Part shown: piece by piece, positions 35,175-36,464 of the stretch | Numbering within the stretch: position 1 is the first letter of the stretch | Layout of the letters: each line of letters opens with the position of its first letter | Assembly: GCA_030834165.1 (NCBI GenBank) | Contig: JAURFU010000018.1 | Span: 1 to 36,464 of the forward strand | Origin: Verrucomicrobiota bacterium | Lineage (GTDB): Bacteria; Verrucomicrobiota; Verrucomicrobiia; Opitutales; UBA953 | DNA length: 36,464 bases | Direction: 5' to 3' | Notes under the pieces: generated by a model | Seen by the model: only the letters and a program-made list of their open reading frames with translations | What the model was told of the DNA's origin: nothing | The model's database searches: none | Made by a program: the position numbers and the translations under genes

Positions 35175-36464
35175 GTGCTCGGTACGGCACAGGCCGACGC
35201 CTTCTGCGCCGAATTCGCGAGGGCCTGGGCGGTCTGCTCAGGATTGTCGGCGTTGGTGCGGACCTGCAGGCGGGTGGCCTGCGAGCACCACTTCATCAGC
35301 TGCACGTAGTTCTTGTACTTCTCGGTCTTCTGCGCGGCCTTGTCGTTGTTGAGCAGGCCGGCGACGATTTCCGAAGGCGCGGTCTTGATCTGGCCGGCGT
35401 AGACCGTGCCGGCCGTGCCGTCGATGGAGAGGTAGTCGCCTTCCTTGAAGGTGTGGCCGGCGATGGTCGTCGTCTTCTTGTCGTAGTCGATCTGGACGGC
35501 GGCGGCGCCGCAGACGCAGACCTTGCCCATCTGGCGGGCGACGAGAGCGGCGTGCGAGGACACGCCACCGCGAGCGGTGAGGATGCCTTCGGCGGCGATC
35601 ATGCCACGGAGATCTTCCGGGGAGGTCTCGACGCGGACGAGGAGGACCTTCTCGCCCTTCTCGGCGGCGACGACGGCGCGCTCGGCGTTGAAGTAGATCT
35701 TGCCGGTGGCGGCGCCGGGTCCGGCCGGGAGACCGGTGGCGATGGCCTTGGCCTTCTTGACTTCAGCGAGGTCGAAGATCGGGGCGAGGAGCTGTTCGAG
35801 CTGGTCGGCCGGGTTGCGCATGATGGCGGTTTCCCAGTCGATGAGCTTTTCCTTCACCATGTCGGCGGCGAACTTCAGGGCGGCGGCGGCGGTGCGCTTG
35901 CCGTTACGCGTCTGGAGCATGTAGAGCTTACCTTCCTGGACGGTGAACTCGATGTCCTGGACGTCCTTGAAGTGCTTCTCGAGGGTCTGGCGGACCTTCA
36001 TGAGCTGGGCGAAGCTCTGGGGCATCACGGCCTTGAGCTTGCTGACCGGCTCCGGGGTGCGGACGCCGGCGACGACGTCTTCGCCCTGGGCGTTGACGAG
36101 GAATTCGCCGTAGAATTCGTCCACGCCGTTGGCGGGGTTACGGGTGAAGGCGACGCCGGAACCGGACTTGTCGCCGGTGTTGCCGAACACCATGGCCTGG
36201 ACGTTGACGGCGGTGCCCCACTCGGCGGGGATGTTGTACTTGCGGCGATAGACGATCGCGCGGTCGTTCATCCAGGAGGAGAAGACGGCGCCGGCGGCGC
36301 CACGCAGCTGGTCCCACGGGCTGTTCGGGAAGACCTTGCCGGTGCGGGCCTTGACGAGGGCCTTGAAGCGCTTGACGAGCTCCTGCTGGTCGTCGGCGGT
36401 GAGGGCGGAGTCCTCGATGTCGGACTTGTACTTCTTGTGCTTGAATTCTTCGATGACGGACTCG
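35132..36464 (-). CDS. ppdK: Pyruvate phosphate dikinase, central part (partial, ends in a frameshift)
   Basis: The frame enters from beyond the window and covers the end of the ATP-grasp domain and the phosphohistidine domain. Recognisable segments are [80 protein letters not shown] and the phosphohistidine loop [18 protein letters not shown]. The family sequence holds to [18 protein letters not shown], then changes to nonsense ([14 protein letters not shown]...) until the stop at 35132. The correct continuation is in another frame, joined at 35217-35218 where CTC-GC-GAATTC would read Leu-Glu-Phe without the extra GC. It is either a sequencing error or a true inactivating or recoded frameshift. 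Confidence 0.9.
   Translation of the reverse strand, partial: ESVIEEFKHKKYKSDIEDSALTADDQQELVKRFKALVKARTGKVFPNSPWDQLRGAAGAVFSSWMNDRAIVYRRKYNIPAEWGTAVNVQAMVFGNTGDKSGSGVAFTRNPANGVDEFYGEFLVNAQGEDVVAGVRTPEPVSKLKAVMPQSFAQLMKVRQTLEKHFKDVQDIEFTVQEGKLYMLQTRNGKRTAAAALKFAADMVKEKLIDWETAIMRNPADQLEQLLAPIFDLAEVKKAKAIATGLPAGPGAATGKIYFNAERAVVAAEKGEKVLLVRVETSPEDLRGMIAAEGILTARGGVSSHAALVARQMGKVCVCGAAAVQIDYDKKTTTIAGHTFKEGDYLSIDGTAGTVYAGQIKTAPSEIVAGLLNNDKAAQKTEKYKNYVQLMKWCSQATRLQVRTNADNPEQTAQALANSAQKASACAVPSTCSSKATASTPSAR

Overview
The window is 36.5 kb of GC-rich bacterial chromosome (roughly two thirds G+C by eye). It is densely packed with core metabolic, respiratory, repair and secretion genes. No phage, plasmid, CRISPR, rRNA or tRNA was recognised. 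Gene content and style suggest a Verrucomicrobiota bacterium, possibly of the Opitutae. The grounds are a glycine-rich RRM protein, a long SecA without the zinc tail, a double-lobed bacterial aspartic protease, hairpin repeats ending in CCCTACC, and almost no Shine-Dalgarno motifs. This placement is inference, not proof.

Layout. 1-2424: 5' part of transketolase (minus), hisI (plus), a membrane-anchored unknown protein (minus) and an RRM/RGG RNA-binding protein with its own promoter, long leader and terminator (minus). 2673-6160: pterin dehydratase and a family-4-like uracil-DNA glycosylase (plus), N-acetylglutamate synthase argA (minus), Xer recombinase (plus). 6157-11977: nuoJKLMN, the membrane-arm genes of complex I, transcribed on the minus strand without nuoA-I. 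12113-13433: thyA-folA (minus). 13538-17606: lysS, a LolC/E permease, LolD and a nitroreductase (plus). 17607-21192: a minus-strand run DUF502 - RecO-like - RecB-like nuclease/Rad3-like helicase fusion. 21285-24628: SOUL protein (plus), pyrD (minus), an acidic unknown protein (plus), a periplasmic aspartic protease (minus). 24717-29320: secA-lnt (minus). 29444-30361: trxB (plus). 30362-30837: a non-coding repeat island. 30838-33680: ilvB, a telomere-like inverted repeat, and thiD (all minus). 33782-36464: a small membrane protein (plus) and pyruvate phosphate dikinase (minus), whose frame is broken and whose N-terminus lies outside the window.

How the genes fit together. Several share a theme: thyA-folA supply dTMP; pyrD makes pyrimidines; hisI, argA and ilvB make amino acids; SecA exports proteins while Lnt and LolCDE mature and sort lipoproteins; the UDG, RecO-like and nuclease-helicase proteins point to DNA repair. 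Many starts lack a ribosome binding site. At least eight have a -35/-10 pair whose -10 ends about 7-8 bases before the start codon, suggesting leaderless mRNAs.

The points most worth a second look are: (1) the nuclease-helicase fusion and the UDG, both of which lack the cysteines that hold an iron-sulfur cluster in their relatives; (2) the repeat island at 30362-30845, bounded by a perfect 22-bp inverted repeat; (3) the telomere-like nested palindrome at 32742-32872; (4) the two-base frameshift in ppdK; (5) the leaderless promoter pattern.
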